This document shows, one piece after another, positions 7,105-15,629 of a stretch of DNA of 46,919 bases. Under the pieces are notes generated by a model. The model ran no database searches. It was not told the DNA's origin and saw only the letters and a list, made by a program, of their open reading frames with translations. The position numbers and the translations under genes are program-made. The stretch comes from a virus: positions 1 through 46,919 of the IMG/VR virus record IMGVR_UViG_3300044640_002616, one strand, 5' to 3'. Each line of letters opens with the position of its first letter. Position 1 is the first letter of the stretch.

Positions 7105-7262
7105 TTAAAATTCATATAGTAATATATGCAAAGTTTTTAGTAGTTTTCTTTGGTGAGAAAATAAACTACTCTTTTAAATAATGTTCTTCTCTATGACAAT
7201 TAGTATTCCGTCTTCACACAACCATAGCCCAAGTATTAATTAAAAGTTTAAAATTTATTCTT

Positions 7263-7490
7263 ATGCAAAATAACAATTCGTCTGCTGGAACTAACGACCA
7301 GCCATGTACAAAAGTTGAGGTGGCAGTTGGTGGTTCGTTGAATATAACTCCTCAAATGGAAGAATTTGGCAGACGTTGCTTTTATGAGGGTAGAGAAATT
7401 GAAAGATTTACTACAGAAGGTGAACAAGGTGCAATTTTTAAACACTCAACTTATAATGGGTATTTAAGGATGTTGAATGTTCAGCGATGA
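7263..7490 (+). CDS. hypothetical protein, 75 aa
   Basis: This protein is not recognised. It is soluble, with a polar Asn/Ser/Thr-rich N-terminus and a basic/aromatic middle (G-R-R-C-F-Y-E-G-R-E). Two small hairpins follow between 7491 and 7530 (CCAC/GTGG and CAAAGC/GCTTTG), ahead of the ligase gene. Confidence 0.6.
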   Translation: MQNNNSSAGTNDQPCTKVEVAVGGSLNITPQMEEFGRRCFYEGREIERFTTEGEQGAIFKHSTYNGYLRMLNVQR

Positions 7491-7576
7491 CCACTAACGG
7501 TGGCGTATTTGTGCAAAGCTTATGGCTTTGTACGTATGAGGTAGAAATTTTTTAGTCAGTTTAAATAACAAAGAAC

Positions 7577-8767
7577 ATGAAATTAGATACACTTTACAAA
7601 CGCACCAAGACGGGTGCTATTCAATTTTGGGAAATTGAAGTTTTAAATGATGAATCTTTTATGGATGAAAGATTTCCCCGTATCATTAAAACTAGTGGTC
7701 AATTAGGAACCGAGAATCCTATAAAACATATCGAATCTGTTAAGCAGGGTAAAAACATTGGTAAAGCCAATGAAACTACACCTAACGAACAAGCAGAATC
7801 TCAAGCTCGTAGTGATTGGCAGAAAAAAAGAGATGAAGGTTACAAAAGTATGGAAGATTTAGCTGATAACAGAGGATTTGACGTATCAAATTTATATGAT
7901 TGGTTAAACGCTCGTTTACCTCAATTCAACACAGATGCATCAGGTAATGTAAAACCTATGCTGGCTACTGATTGGAACAAAGTGAAAAACATTACTTACC
8001 CATGTTACATACAACCTAAGCTTGATGGTGTAAGATGTTTAATGATTGTAAGTATTGATGATGAGGGTGTTTCACACTGTAAGTTTCTTAGTCGTTCTGG
8101 TAAAGAATACACTACACTTCAACATATTGCAGACGAAGTATTACCTTACAGTTATTCATATTTACGTCAATTTATACTTGATGGTGAGATTTATTCTGAT
8201 GAACTTTCTTTCCAGCAGATAGTTGCCGCAGTTAAAAAGCAGTGCCCTGATAGTTTAAAATTACATTTTAGAGCTTACGATATTGTAAATGATGATTTAC
8301 AAAGTAAACGTTGGCCTGCTGTAGTTGATTTAGTAGACCGTATTAAGTCACCATACATTTGGCCTGTTACAACTTTTGTAATATCAGATAAGCATGAAGT
8401 GAAATTACACCATGATGATTGGGTTAAAGAAGGGTATGAAGGTGCAATGCTTCGTTTATTTGATGGTGTTTATGGCCAAGGACAACGTAGTAGTCATCTG
8501 CTTAAAGTGAAAGAGTTTGATGAAACCGAATTTGCATTTAAGAACTTTGAATTTGGTCAACGTGGAGTGGAAGATTTACTTGCTGTATGTTGGACTGAGG
8601 ATGGTAAAGAGTTTAGAGCTAAGGTTATTGGTACTAAAGCTCAAAAAGAAGTATTGTATCAAGACAGTACATTAGAAGGAAAATCATTTACAGTTAAACA
8701 TTTCGGTTGGACAGAAGATAAACTTCCTCGTTTTCCAATCGGTAAAGGATTTAGAAATTATGAATAG
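7577..8767 (+). CDS. ATP-dependent DNA ligase with N-terminal WGR-like domain
   Basis: This protein of 396 residues seals DNA nicks. The adenylation motif K-L-D-G-V-R (about residues 147-152) carries the Lys that takes AMP. Motif IV is E-G-A-M-L-R and motif V is L-L-K-V-K. A C-terminal OB-fold follows (A-K-V-I-G-T). Residues 1-90 (L-Y-K-R...F-W-E-I-E-V...S-G-Q-L-G-T) look like a WGR domain, a nucleic-acid-binding module also found in PARPs and fused to some phage ligases. The gene overlaps the small downstream gene by 8 nt. The family call is firm and the WGR part is likely. Confidence 0.93.
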   Translation: MKLDTLYKRTKTGAIQFWEIEVLNDESFMDERFPRIIKTSGQLGTENPIKHIESVKQGKNIGKANETTPNEQAESQARSDWQKKRDEGYKSMEDLADNRGFDVSNLYDWLNARLPQFNTDASGNVKPMLATDWNKVKNITYPCYIQPKLDGVRCLMIVSIDDEGVSHCKFLSRSGKEYTTLQHIADEVLPYSYSYLRQFILDGEIYSDELSFQQIVAAVKKQCPDSLKLHFRAYDIVNDDLQSKRWPAVVDLVDRIKSPYIWPVTTFVISDKHEVKLHHDDWVKEGYEGAMLRLFDGVYGQGQRSSHLLKVKEFDETEFAFKNFEFGQRGVEDLLAVCWTEDGKEFRAKVIGTKAQKEVLYQDSTLEGKSFTVKHFGWTEDKLPRFPIGKGFRNYE

Positions 8768-8921
8768 CCATTTTGAAACATTTGTAGAGTGGAAGTGTTG
8801 TGATTTGCTTTCAAACTTTAGATTTACGTTCTTTGATAACAACGGTACAATTTTTAGAGCTGTGTGTAGAATTGAAAATGTGAAATTTGGAGTTATTTCT
8901 TATCACTTAATTTCTTTATAA
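8760..8921 (+). CDS. small hypothetical protein, 53 aa
   Basis: This frame (MNSHFETFVEWKCCDLLSNF...) starts inside the last codons of the ligase gene and its TAA overlaps the next ATG by one base (TAATG). Tight coupling on both sides supports translation. The sequence is hydrophobic/aromatic and beta-like, with no recognised motif. Confidence 0.5.
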   Translation: MNSHFETFVEWKCCDLLSNFRFTFFDNNGTIFRAVCRIENVKFGVISYHLISL

Positions 8922-9085
8922 TGGAAAGAGACTTGAACAAAGTAAGTAATGGTAAATCTATACACGAAGAGTATCAGAAGTATGTAAAGTATTGTGAATT
9001 TAAAGGTAAAAAGCCAAGAACTTTTACAGAGTGGAATTATGCTACTTACTCTGCTTTTGAAGAGAATTGGAGATTAAATCATTAA
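8921..9085 (+). CDS. small hypothetical protein, 54 aa
   Basis: The frame encodes MERDLNKVSNGKSIHEEYQK and then a Tyr/Trp-rich helical region (T-F-T-E-W-N-Y-A-T-Y). It starts on the stop codon of the preceding 53-residue gene. The charged helical pattern looks coding; the function is unknown. Confidence 0.5.
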   Translation: MERDLNKVSNGKSIHEEYQKYVKYCEFKGKKPRTFTEWNYATYSAFEENWRLNH

Positions 9086-9202
9086 GATAGTCGGGAGCTG
9101 CACATCTAAACAGTCCAAAATCAATCATTCCATAGAATTATAGGGAATGCTGGTTCGTTATGGTGAGCCTTTCCTTTACAGTAAAAAGTGAAAGATGTCA
9201 AT

Positions 9203-9333
9203 GGGGAGATGGCGAAATTGGTAGACGCTTAGTTCAAGTGCTCGTAGACGATAGGTTTAAAAGCCGACAATATATTTGAGCTGGTACGAAAAACCCGAAG
9301 TACAAGGTGCAGGTTCAAGTCCTGCTCTCTCCA
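9203..9333 (+). tRNA. tRNA-Leu-like gene with enlarged anticodon region
   Basis: The acceptor stem GGGGAGA pairs with TCTCTCC (one G-U). The D-arm is GCG-AAATTGGTAGA-CGC with the Leu-type GGTAGACGC end, and the T-arm is GCAGG-TTCAAGT-CCTGC. A GTAC/GTAC pair fits a long variable arm. However, the total is 131 nt against 85-90 for a normal tRNA-Leu. The extra 40-odd nt lie in the anticodon arm, where TAGTTCAAGT can pair with ATTTGAGCTG. No normal seven-base anticodon loop is visible, so the anticodon is undefined. The gap 9086-9202 before it has no recognised feature. Confidence 0.6.
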
Positions 9334-9372
9334 CAGAGATACTCAAATCTCGCTTTTCAAAGAACAACAACG

Positions 9373-9399
9373 GCCTGAGTTTTTACTCGGGCTTCTTAT
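9373..9399 (+). terminator. terminator after the tRNA-like gene
   Basis: GCCTGAGT pairs with ACTCGGGC (one G-U) around a TTTT loop and is followed by a T-rich run (TTCTTATTT). It lies 40 nt downstream of the tRNA-Leu-like gene. Confidence 0.7.
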
Positions 9400-9438
9400 T
9401 TAATCAATTTATTTCATCACACACACAATCTTATTACA

Positions 9439-9948
9439 ATGGTTACAAAGAAGAAAAGTAACGTACAAATCATGCTTAATGGGATGGTTAAACTATCAAA
9501 AGCTGATTTAAGAATTTTAATTGAGAGCATTAGTACACATGTACCAAAAGAAGTAATGCGTAACGGAGTTTTAATGTGGTTGCGAGAAGGTGACGATGTA
9601 CAAAAAGTCACAATATCATGGTTTAGTAATGAGCTAGTAATTACTGAAGAAGGCATTACACTTAAAATGATTGCAAACTCGCAACGTATTGTTGAATTTA
9701 CAGAGTTGATTGCTGAAGGCATTATTAGTCAGTTTAATCTTAATCCCACATTGTTGTCAACTGAAATTGAATTTCGCTCACTTACTGTATTAGATTTTAA
9801 TACAGCTGAAGTGCACTGTTACCAATACCCAGCTGAGATAAAAGATGTAGAATTATGGATTATAGATAATACACCACACCGTATTAACAGTTGTCAGTAT
9901 TTAACAGCTAACACTTTAAAATTACAAGTACATGGCACACTTAATTGA
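9439..9948 (+). CDS. hypothetical protein, 169 aa
   Basis: This soluble protein is not recognised. It has a basic N-terminus (K-K-K), a helical first third and a beta-rich remainder containing F-N-T-A-E-V-H-C-Y-Q-Y. It opens a plus-strand gene string that continues without large gaps through the replication region. Its end overlaps the next gene by 17 nt. Confidence 0.7.
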   Translation: MVTKKKSNVQIMLNGMVKLSKADLRILIESISTHVPKEVMRNGVLMWLREGDDVQKVTISWFSNELVITEEGITLKMIANSQRIVEFTELIAEGIISQFNLNPTLLSTEIEFRSLTVLDFNTAEVHCYQYPAEIKDVELWIIDNTPHRINSCQYLTANTLKLQVHGTLN

Positions 9949-10168
9949 TGCTTTTGGAACTGATGTATCCATAGGTGAACATATTATGTGGTCACCTCGT
10001 GGTTCTCGTAATGTTAAGTTTGGAATGGTGGTAGGTGTAAGCAAGTCTGGTCACCCGCAAGTTAAAGAGTGTTTATTTCTTACTAAGCTGTATGCAAATA
10101 CGTCTAGCACTATTCGAAGTGTTTATTTCTATAAAACTAATATAGAATATTATGCAGTACCAAGTTAA
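9932..10168 (+). CDS. small beta-rich hypothetical protein, 78 aa
   Basis: The sequence G-E-H-I-M-W...G-M-V-V-G-V-S-K-S-G-H-P-Q-V-K suggests a small SH3-like beta barrel, of the kind used by many small phage proteins. It overlaps both neighbours by 17 nt. No specific family is recognised. Confidence 0.6.
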   Translation: MAHLIDAFGTDVSIGEHIMWSPRGSRNVKFGMVVGVSKSGHPQVKECLFLTKLYANTSSTIRSVYFYKTNIEYYAVPS

Positions 10169-10961
10169 GCTCAAACACTTTCAAGATGATGATACTGGTA
10201 CATGGGGATTTACACATTTGGAAACTTACAAAGAAGATTACAGCTTTAATGCTTTCTATAACGCTGAAGGTATAATGCATGACATCTTTGAACATTGGTT
10301 TGAAGGTCAGCTGAAATACTTCAAAGGAGATAATATTTGTAATGTATATGGAGAAATGGTTGCATCTGGTGTAAGAGTTTGGATGTATACTTGGGGAATG
10401 TTTGATGTGTTTGATTATCGAACAAATCAATTTGCAGGTCGTGATCGTACTTTTTATGAAGACACAGAAAGTTATATTGTTGAAAAATTAGAAGATCCTG
10501 ACCGTAGTTCCTTTTATCCAATTCACAATATTAATTTACCTTATCAGAAAGACACCAAAGATTATAATCTTGAAGGCATTATTTCTGACTACTGGGATGT
10601 ATTGATAGGTGACCATTCAGTTAACACTTTACATGAATGTGGTGTGTATCGAAGCTACATTCAGAATGCTTACAGGTATGGATACAGATTGGCTGAACGT
10701 ATGTTTGGTAAGTATGCGTATGCAGGGCAGTATGAACGTCAAGCTTTATGCAGTTGGTTTTATAAACAACTAAAGTTTTGGCATGAATACACTGAACGTT
10801 ACAATGCCGAGCATCTTGCAATTCATGATGAGTACGCTTACAGCTTAAATTATCTTCAATGTACACTCCACAATCATAGCAGTAAACTCCCTATAATTAA
10901 GTACCAAGCTGTAGATGCCGTAGGTAATGTGCATCCCCTAGACTCTTTAATCAGTTATTAA
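10152..10961 (+). CDS. hypothetical protein, 269 aa
   Basis: This protein is not recognised. It is soluble, very rich in Tyr, Phe, Trp and His, and acidic. Y-R-Y-G-Y-R-L-A-E-R-M-F-G-K-Y-A-Y-A-G falls near residue 175. No nucleotide-binding or catalytic signature is seen. It sits between small unknown genes and is probably co-transcribed with them. Confidence 0.7.
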   Translation: MQYQVKLKHFQDDDTGTWGFTHLETYKEDYSFNAFYNAEGIMHDIFEHWFEGQLKYFKGDNICNVYGEMVASGVRVWMYTWGMFDVFDYRTNQFAGRDRTFYEDTESYIVEKLEDPDRSSFYPIHNINLPYQKDTKDYNLEGIISDYWDVLIGDHSVNTLHECGVYRSYIQNAYRYGYRLAERMFGKYAYAGQYERQALCSWFYKQLKFWHEYTERYNAEHLAIHDEYAYSLNYLQCTLHNHSSKLPIIKYQAVDAVGNVHPLDSLISY

Positions 10962-10965
10962 AAAT

Positions 10966-11229
10966 ATGAACACACATTGGATGATTGTGTACAGAGAGAA
11001 TGATTATAATCATTTTCTATTCAATGGTGAGTGGCCAGTAGCCATTAGACCACATCTAGTACCTTGGGGAAAGGTATCAGAAGAGACTTCAGCTCAACAG
11101 GCAATTGAGAATACTGAGAAAGATATTCCTTTATTGCAGTCCATTTTAAACAACCCACGTAAAAAGACTTTTACATGTAACGGTGTACGTCACATAGTAA
11201 GCCAGCGTGGAAAATTCATAAATGATTAA
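10966..11229 (+). CDS. hypothetical protein, 87 aa
   Basis: This soluble protein starts four bases after the previous stop and is not recognised. W-M-I-V-Y-R-E-N-D-Y-N-H-F at the start and T-F-T-C-N-G-V-R-H-I-V near the end suggest a small alpha/beta fold. Confidence 0.6.
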   Translation: MNTHWMIVYRENDYNHFLFNGEWPVAIRPHLVPWGKVSEETSAQQAIENTEKDIPLLQSILNNPRKKTFTCNGVRHIVSQRGKFIND

Positions 11230-11240
11230 ACTCAATAAAC

Positions 11241-11663
11241 ATGTTTTCGAGTTATTTGCACTTAGCAGGAGAAACTCCTGTAGATATTATGTTATTTGAT
11301 TCTCCTGCAGGTTTTACACCAACAGAGTGGTACGAAGGTATCAGAAAGACCATCGGAGAAGTGATGCAGGAAAAAATTGTAGCTTATCTTAACGATGTTG
11401 ATTTAGATACTAAACTAAAAGCTGCAACTACAGTTGAAGAAATTGAACAGATTGAAATTGAAACATTTCCTTTAAAGTTAAGGGAAGAATTATCTACTTT
11501 ATTGCAAGCTCGTGAAGACTTAAATGACTTCCAACGTGCCTTTTTATTCATCCAATGGTTACAGTTGTATAATGGCAACATTGCAGGTGCTTTAAATCGA
11601 AAAATGCAGCAGCGAGCACAGCAACTTGTAGACCGTAAAAAATCATCTATAATTCTTCCTTGA
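11241..11663 (+). CDS. helical hypothetical protein, 140 aa
   Basis: After about 25 residues the protein is helical and charged, with repeated Glu/Ile spacing (V-E-E-I-E-Q-I-E-I-E) suggesting a coiled coil. Function is unknown. The first 60 nt of the gene can form a short hairpin (CAGGAG/CTCCTG) or a competing long one with TTCTCCTGC near 11302-11310. Confidence 0.65.
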   Translation: MFSSYLHLAGETPVDIMLFDSPAGFTPTEWYEGIRKTIGEVMQEKIVAYLNDVDLDTKLKAATTVEEIEQIEIETFPLKLREELSTLLQAREDLNDFQRAFLFIQWLQLYNGNIAGALNRKMQQRAQQLVDRKKSSIILP

Positions 11664-11664
11664 T

Positions 11665-12003
11665 ATGAACACACTCCTAGATTGTGTATCTGACAACATA
11701 AGTGATTCAGCTTTATCAGTTTTTGGTTTAGACGAAACAGGCTTAAACTTAGTAGGAGAAATTCATGACCATTTTTTACTAACTGTTCAAATCCATGTAG
11801 CTTCTATTGTAATCATTCCAGGTGTTACAACAGAAGCTACATTTTTCCCAGTAGGTATGACTGAAGATTTAATAAAAGCTATTGATGAAAAATTTGAATC
11901 TTATAACCTAGCACTTAGGGGAATTGTTTGGTGGATATTGAATGATGATTTACTGAATCACGCTAGAACAGAATATACACAAAAAGTACTTAAAAAACCT
12001 TAA
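11665..12003 (+). CDS. hypothetical protein, 112 aa
   Basis: The start follows the previous stop by one base. The protein is soluble and acidic with a beta-rich middle (L-T-V-Q-I-H-V-A-S-I-V-I-I-P-G-V) and a helical C-terminus. No family is recognised. Confidence 0.65.
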   Translation: MNTLLDCVSDNISDSALSVFGLDETGLNLVGEIHDHFLLTVQIHVASIVIIPGVTTEATFFPVGMTEDLIKAIDEKFESYNLALRGIVWWILNDDLLNHARTEYTQKVLKKP

Positions 12004-12015
12004 TAGAATTTTATT

Positions 12016-12360
12016 ATGGAAACAACAACAAATGCCGAGTTACCAGAATTGTCAGAAGAGCGTAAACCAAATCGTAAAGAACGTAGAGCTGAGTTACAAG
12101 CTAGCCCTAACCGCAATGCAAAGAATACCAATGGTAGAAAGACGCAAGTAGTACCAATCAAAGTAAAGAAACAGTATAAGTTTGGTACAATAGTAGAAGA
12201 CACTGGTTTTAAACGTAAAATAGACCATCAACCTGTAGTCATTGCAAAAATAGATAACCGTATTGCACTCAACAAAGCCTTACGAGACAAAGTCGTGATT
12301 GCTGAAAAACCAGCAGACACGCAGGATTTATCATCAGAAAAGATTGAACATGAACCTTAA
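12016..12360 (+). CDS. basic hypothetical protein, 114 aa
   Basis: The first 60 residues are polar and strongly basic (R-K-P-N-R-K-E-R-R-A-E), probably disordered and able to bind nucleic acid. The rest is mixed. Its last 11 nt overlap the next gene. No family is recognised. Confidence 0.6.
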   Translation: METTTNAELPELSEERKPNRKERRAELQASPNRNAKNTNGRKTQVVPIKVKKQYKFGTIVEDTGFKRKIDHQPVVIAKIDNRIALNKALRDKVVIAEKPADTQDLSSEKIEHEP

Positions 12361-12622
12361 ATTTTTAAACCCGTTTAATAGAGCAAAAACGGTAGTAACT
12401 CCAGAAAGAGAATTAACGGAGCAGACATTTGATTTGGATTTTAATCAGCTTATTCCTAAGCTGCAAAGTATGTCTTCAAAAGCCCAAGCTACTTTTCTGT
12501 ATCGTTTTATTTGGGCTTCAAACGATCAATCACTTTTACAAGCAATCAAAGATTATGCAGAAAAAAGACTCAATGTCTTGTCTAAAAATACTGCAAGTAG
12601 ACAAGCACCATATATTGATTGA
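12350..12622 (+). CDS. hypothetical protein, 90 aa
   Basis: I chose the ATG at 12350 (MNLKFLNPFNRAKTVV), which overlaps the previous stop by 11 nt. A longer in-frame start at 12299 would overlap by 62 nt. The protein is helical in the second half (S-K-A-Q-A-T-F-L-Y-R-F). Its function is unknown. Confidence 0.6.
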   Translation: MNLKFLNPFNRAKTVVTPERELTEQTFDLDFNQLIPKLQSMSSKAQATFLYRFIWASNDQSLLQAIKDYAEKRLNVLSKNTASRQAPYID

Positions 12623-13064
12623 ACAGGAGTTTGCAGCATCTATTGTAGATGCATTTTGGTTTAACCCAGCTTATCAATGTTTTACGAATAAACGTACAGT
12701 TAAAATAGCTCATTATGGTAAGTCCGAAGAGTTGTTAGAAGAATTTAAACATCTACAAGGTGCAAGAATTTACAACATACTCTCTCACGAACCTATCATA
12801 ACGCAAGCTACAAAAGATTGTATAGCTAAAGGTTTATCTCTTTCCCATTTTATTCAACGGGTAAAGGTGAAAGATATAGACGGTGATGATTACATTGATG
12901 AGTTTGGTTATTACTTGTACAGTCATTCCTTTTTAGGTTTTGAGCCTGATTTGGATTTAAGGTATGAATTAAGTACTGAACCTGAAAGAGAATTATTTCA
13001 TTTACAACAGATTTACCATGATTTACTTGATAGGGAACTGCCAAACGTCACCGTTATATCTTAA
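12573..13064 (+). CDS. hypothetical protein, 163 aa
   Basis: The start chosen is the ATG at 12573 (MSCLKILQVDKHHILIEQEF). The frame is open upstream to 12429, but that part is out-of-frame shadow of the 90-residue gene. The protein is soluble, acidic and Tyr-rich near the end. It overlaps the polymerase gene by 47 nt. No known domain was recognised. Confidence 0.6.
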   Translation: MSCLKILQVDKHHILIEQEFAASIVDAFWFNPAYQCFTNKRTVKIAHYGKSEELLEEFKHLQGARIYNILSHEPIITQATKDCIAKGLSLSHFIQRVKVKDIDGDDYIDEFGYYLYSHSFLGFEPDLDLRYELSTEPERELFHLQQIYHDLLDRELPNVTVIS

Positions 13065-15204
13065 CGGTGATTTTAACCAGTTTGAATGTTGGGTAAACAC
13101 ACTACGAGAAGTAGAATTCGATATTGAAACTACAGTTTCAGATTATTGGTGTGAACGTAAAGTTATGACCATGCAGTTTGGTAATGCTCAACAACAATGG
13201 GTATTTCAATGGAATGCGTTAAACGATTATCAAAAATCATATATCAAAATTTTACTAGAATCTACGCTACTTTTAAAGCTTATTCATAATGCAATGTTTG
13301 AATGTGTTGTGTGTTTATTTTACGACATCAGAGTGCAAAATGTATTTGATACAATGGTAGCTGAACAAGTATTACACGGTGGAGAAGAAATTGGATATGG
13401 ATTAGACGATTTATGCGACAGACGTTTACACATTACTTTGGATAAAACCTTACAAACTGCTTTTGGAGATAACATACTAACTCCAGCTAAAGTAGTATAC
13501 GCAGCACAGGACGTAAAGTACCTATCACTTTTAAAGAAAGATATTTACCAGCAATTACAACGCTATGGGTTAGAATGGGTGACAGCTTTAGAAATGAGTA
13601 TCATTCCAGCTTTAGCTGAAATGGTATATCATGGAATGGAGTTAGACGTTAAGTGGTGGCGACAGTTAGAAGAAGAAGCAGCACCGTTAGTAGGTGAAGC
13701 ACATGCTAAACTTACAGCTTGGATTAATCAAGAGCCTTTTTATACTAAGGCTAAAGAACTAAAATACATTTACGAGAGCGATCAACTACGGCTTAATTGG
13801 GGCAGTGGTAGGCAAAAAAAAGAAGTATTTGCACACATTTTACCTGATATTGAAGGTACGTCAAGAGCAATAATGAAGTCTTACATTTCTAATTGTATCA
13901 AGACGAATACACTCTATCCAGAATGGTTGAACAGTGCATCTGAAGGCGACTACACTGGAGTTACTATGGAGTTGATTACTAACCATAATCAATGGTTAAT
14001 CGACAGAGAGTTTCTTATTCCTAGTGGACAGTGTACAATTAATTGGAATAGTACTGACCAAGTATTACCTATATTCAAATGTGTAGAACCACAGTTAAAG
14101 AACCTTTCAGCTGAAAGTTTAGGTAAGACAAGTCATTCGATTGTGCAAGACTATGAAGACTACAAGGATACTCTTAAACTTATCTCCTCTTTTGGTGAAA
14201 AGTTTATCACTAAAAATCTTGAGCCTGATGGTAAAATACGTACAAGTTTCGACCAAGTTAAAACGACTGGTAGAATGTCTTCTTCTAAACCAAACATGCA
14301 ACAAATTCCAGCTAAAGAAACCGTTGGAAATAAGTACCGTAACGCATTTATTGCTCCTAAAAATTTTGTATATGTTTCAAATGACTACATATCACAAGAG
14401 TTAATTATCATTTCTTACTTATCTAAAGACCCAGTGTGGTTAGAAGCTTTAAGTAAGGGACAAGATTTACACTCAGTAGCAGCTGAATTAGTGTTTGGAA
14501 GAAAATGGAGAGAAGCAGCTGAGCCTGATAAGTGTGAGTACTATTTTGCACACACAACTAAGGACGGAAAGCAGGTTGCAGTTTACAGCAAAGTTAAATG
14601 TAGCTGTAAAAAGCACAAGCACATGCGTAACGGTGTGAAGACGATAAACTTCGGATTGGCTTATGGTATGTCCAAATTTAAACTTGCATCTACACTTAGA
14701 ATTACAGTTCAAGAAGCAGCTCAATTGATTGAAGATTACTTCAAAGCATTCCCAGGAATTAAAGGTTTGTTGGATTATTTAGGACACTTTGGTGTACGTA
14801 ATGGTTACATACAAACTATATGGCCTTTTTACCGCCGTCGTTGGTTTCCCTATTGGAAATGGTATACTAGATTTATTGATTACCATATTAGGAATATCGA
14901 CTATCACGGTGGGTTAGGAGAAATTGAAAGAGCTTCTAAAAACATGCCTATTCAAGGTACAAGTGCTGATTTAACAAAGACAGCTATTTATTTGATTTAC
15001 GAGCACATTCACGAACACAAGTTAGAGGATAAAGTGTATTTAGTTATGCAAGTACACGATCAGATTGATTGTATAGTACATAAAGATTTCGCACAAGAAT
15101 GGGCTGTAACTCAGACTCGTATTATGGAAGACGCTGCATTATGGATTATACCTACTGGGACACTCAAAGCTGAAGCTAGTATTACTGAACGCTGGTCTAA
15201 ATAA
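13018..15204 (+). CDS. family A DNA polymerase with 3'-5' exonuclease
   Basis: This is the replicative polymerase (728 residues). The exonuclease domain has D35-I-E (Exo I), H-N-A-M-F-E near 90 (Exo II) and Y-A-A-Q-D near 162 (Exo III). Polymerase motif A is N-D-Y-I-S-Q-E-L near 455, with normal Asp-to-Glu spacing. Motif B is R-N-G-V-K-T-I-N-F-G-L-A-Y-G near 537. Motif C is V-H-D-Q near 678, where most family members have H-D-E. Between motifs A and B an insert carries C-S-C-K-K-H-K-H, a possible metal site. There is no 5'-3' exonuclease domain; that activity is a separate gene at 32762. Confidence 0.97.
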   Translation: MIYLIGNCQTSPLYLNGDFNQFECWVNTLREVEFDIETTVSDYWCERKVMTMQFGNAQQQWVFQWNALNDYQKSYIKILLESTLLLKLIHNAMFECVVCLFYDIRVQNVFDTMVAEQVLHGGEEIGYGLDDLCDRRLHITLDKTLQTAFGDNILTPAKVVYAAQDVKYLSLLKKDIYQQLQRYGLEWVTALEMSIIPALAEMVYHGMELDVKWWRQLEEEAAPLVGEAHAKLTAWINQEPFYTKAKELKYIYESDQLRLNWGSGRQKKEVFAHILPDIEGTSRAIMKSYISNCIKTNTLYPEWLNSASEGDYTGVTMELITNHNQWLIDREFLIPSGQCTINWNSTDQVLPIFKCVEPQLKNLSAESLGKTSHSIVQDYEDYKDTLKLISSFGEKFITKNLEPDGKIRTSFDQVKTTGRMSSSKPNMQQIPAKETVGNKYRNAFIAPKNFVYVSNDYISQELIIISYLSKDPVWLEALSKGQDLHSVAAELVFGRKWREAAEPDKCEYYFAHTTKDGKQVAVYSKVKCSCKKHKHMRNGVKTINFGLAYGMSKFKLASTLRITVQEAAQLIEDYFKAFPGIKGLLDYLGHFGVRNGYIQTIWPFYRRRWFPYWKWYTRFIDYHIRNIDYHGGLGEIERASKNMPIQGTSADLTKTAIYLIYEHIHEHKLEDKVYLVMQVHDQIDCIVHKDFAQEWAVTQTRIMEDAALWIIPTGTLKAEASITERWSK

Positions 15205-15213
15205 CAAAGTAAT

Positions 15214-15627
15214 ATGCTAGACTTAAAAAGCCAAAGTATAGAAGCAATACATATTATTCGTGACACTGTTTGTGACTACTTTTTTATCACTGCTGAACAA
15301 TTTCACTGCAACGGTGAAAATAAAGCTGTGAAAAGAACACCTGGACGTAGAGCAGGTATCACGGATAATATTGTTTTTGCAAGGCAGCTGTATGCCTATT
15401 TAATGACAAAAGTTTTCTTCCCTAAACGAGTTAGTATTCAAAGTATTGGTTATTATATCTATGAAGGATACCACCATAAAAATATTTTAGTAGGTATTAG
15501 TAAAGTAGAAGATAGAATTTTTATAAAAGAACTGCCGCAAAAAGACGTAAACAGACTTATTGAAATTGCACAGATTAAAATTGATAATTGGGAAAGGAAC
15601 AAAAATTTATTGACCCCTAAATTGTAG
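15214..15627 (+). CDS. DnaA domain IV-like DNA-binding protein
   Basis: The 137-residue protein resembles the C-terminal DNA-binding domain of DnaA. A helix with V-C-D-Y-F-F-I-T leads to R-R-A-G-I-T-D-N-I-V-F-A-R-Q-L-Y-A-Y-L, followed by S-I-Q-S-I-G-Y-Y-I and then Y-H-H-K-N-I-L-V-G-I, in the place of the GGRDHTTV signature. There is no AAA+ domain. A role in origin recognition or host DnaA-box binding is inferred. It lies between the polymerase and helicase genes. Confidence 0.6.
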   Translation: MLDLKSQSIEAIHIIRDTVCDYFFITAEQFHCNGENKAVKRTPGRRAGITDNIVFARQLYAYLMTKVFFPKRVSIQSIGYYIYEGYHHKNILVGISKVEDRIFIKELPQKDVNRLIEIAQIKIDNWERNKNLLTPKL

Positions 15628-15629
15628 TT

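Noticed and set aside
9086-9202. Second tRNA or small gene before the tRNA-Leu-like gene
   Set aside because: Only a CATTCC/GGAATG hairpin is present; no tRNA arms or reading frame are convincing.
12429-12572. Upstream extension of the 163-residue gene before the polymerase
   Set aside because: It is out-of-frame sequence within the preceding 90-residue gene and gives an unnatural hydrophobic peptide.
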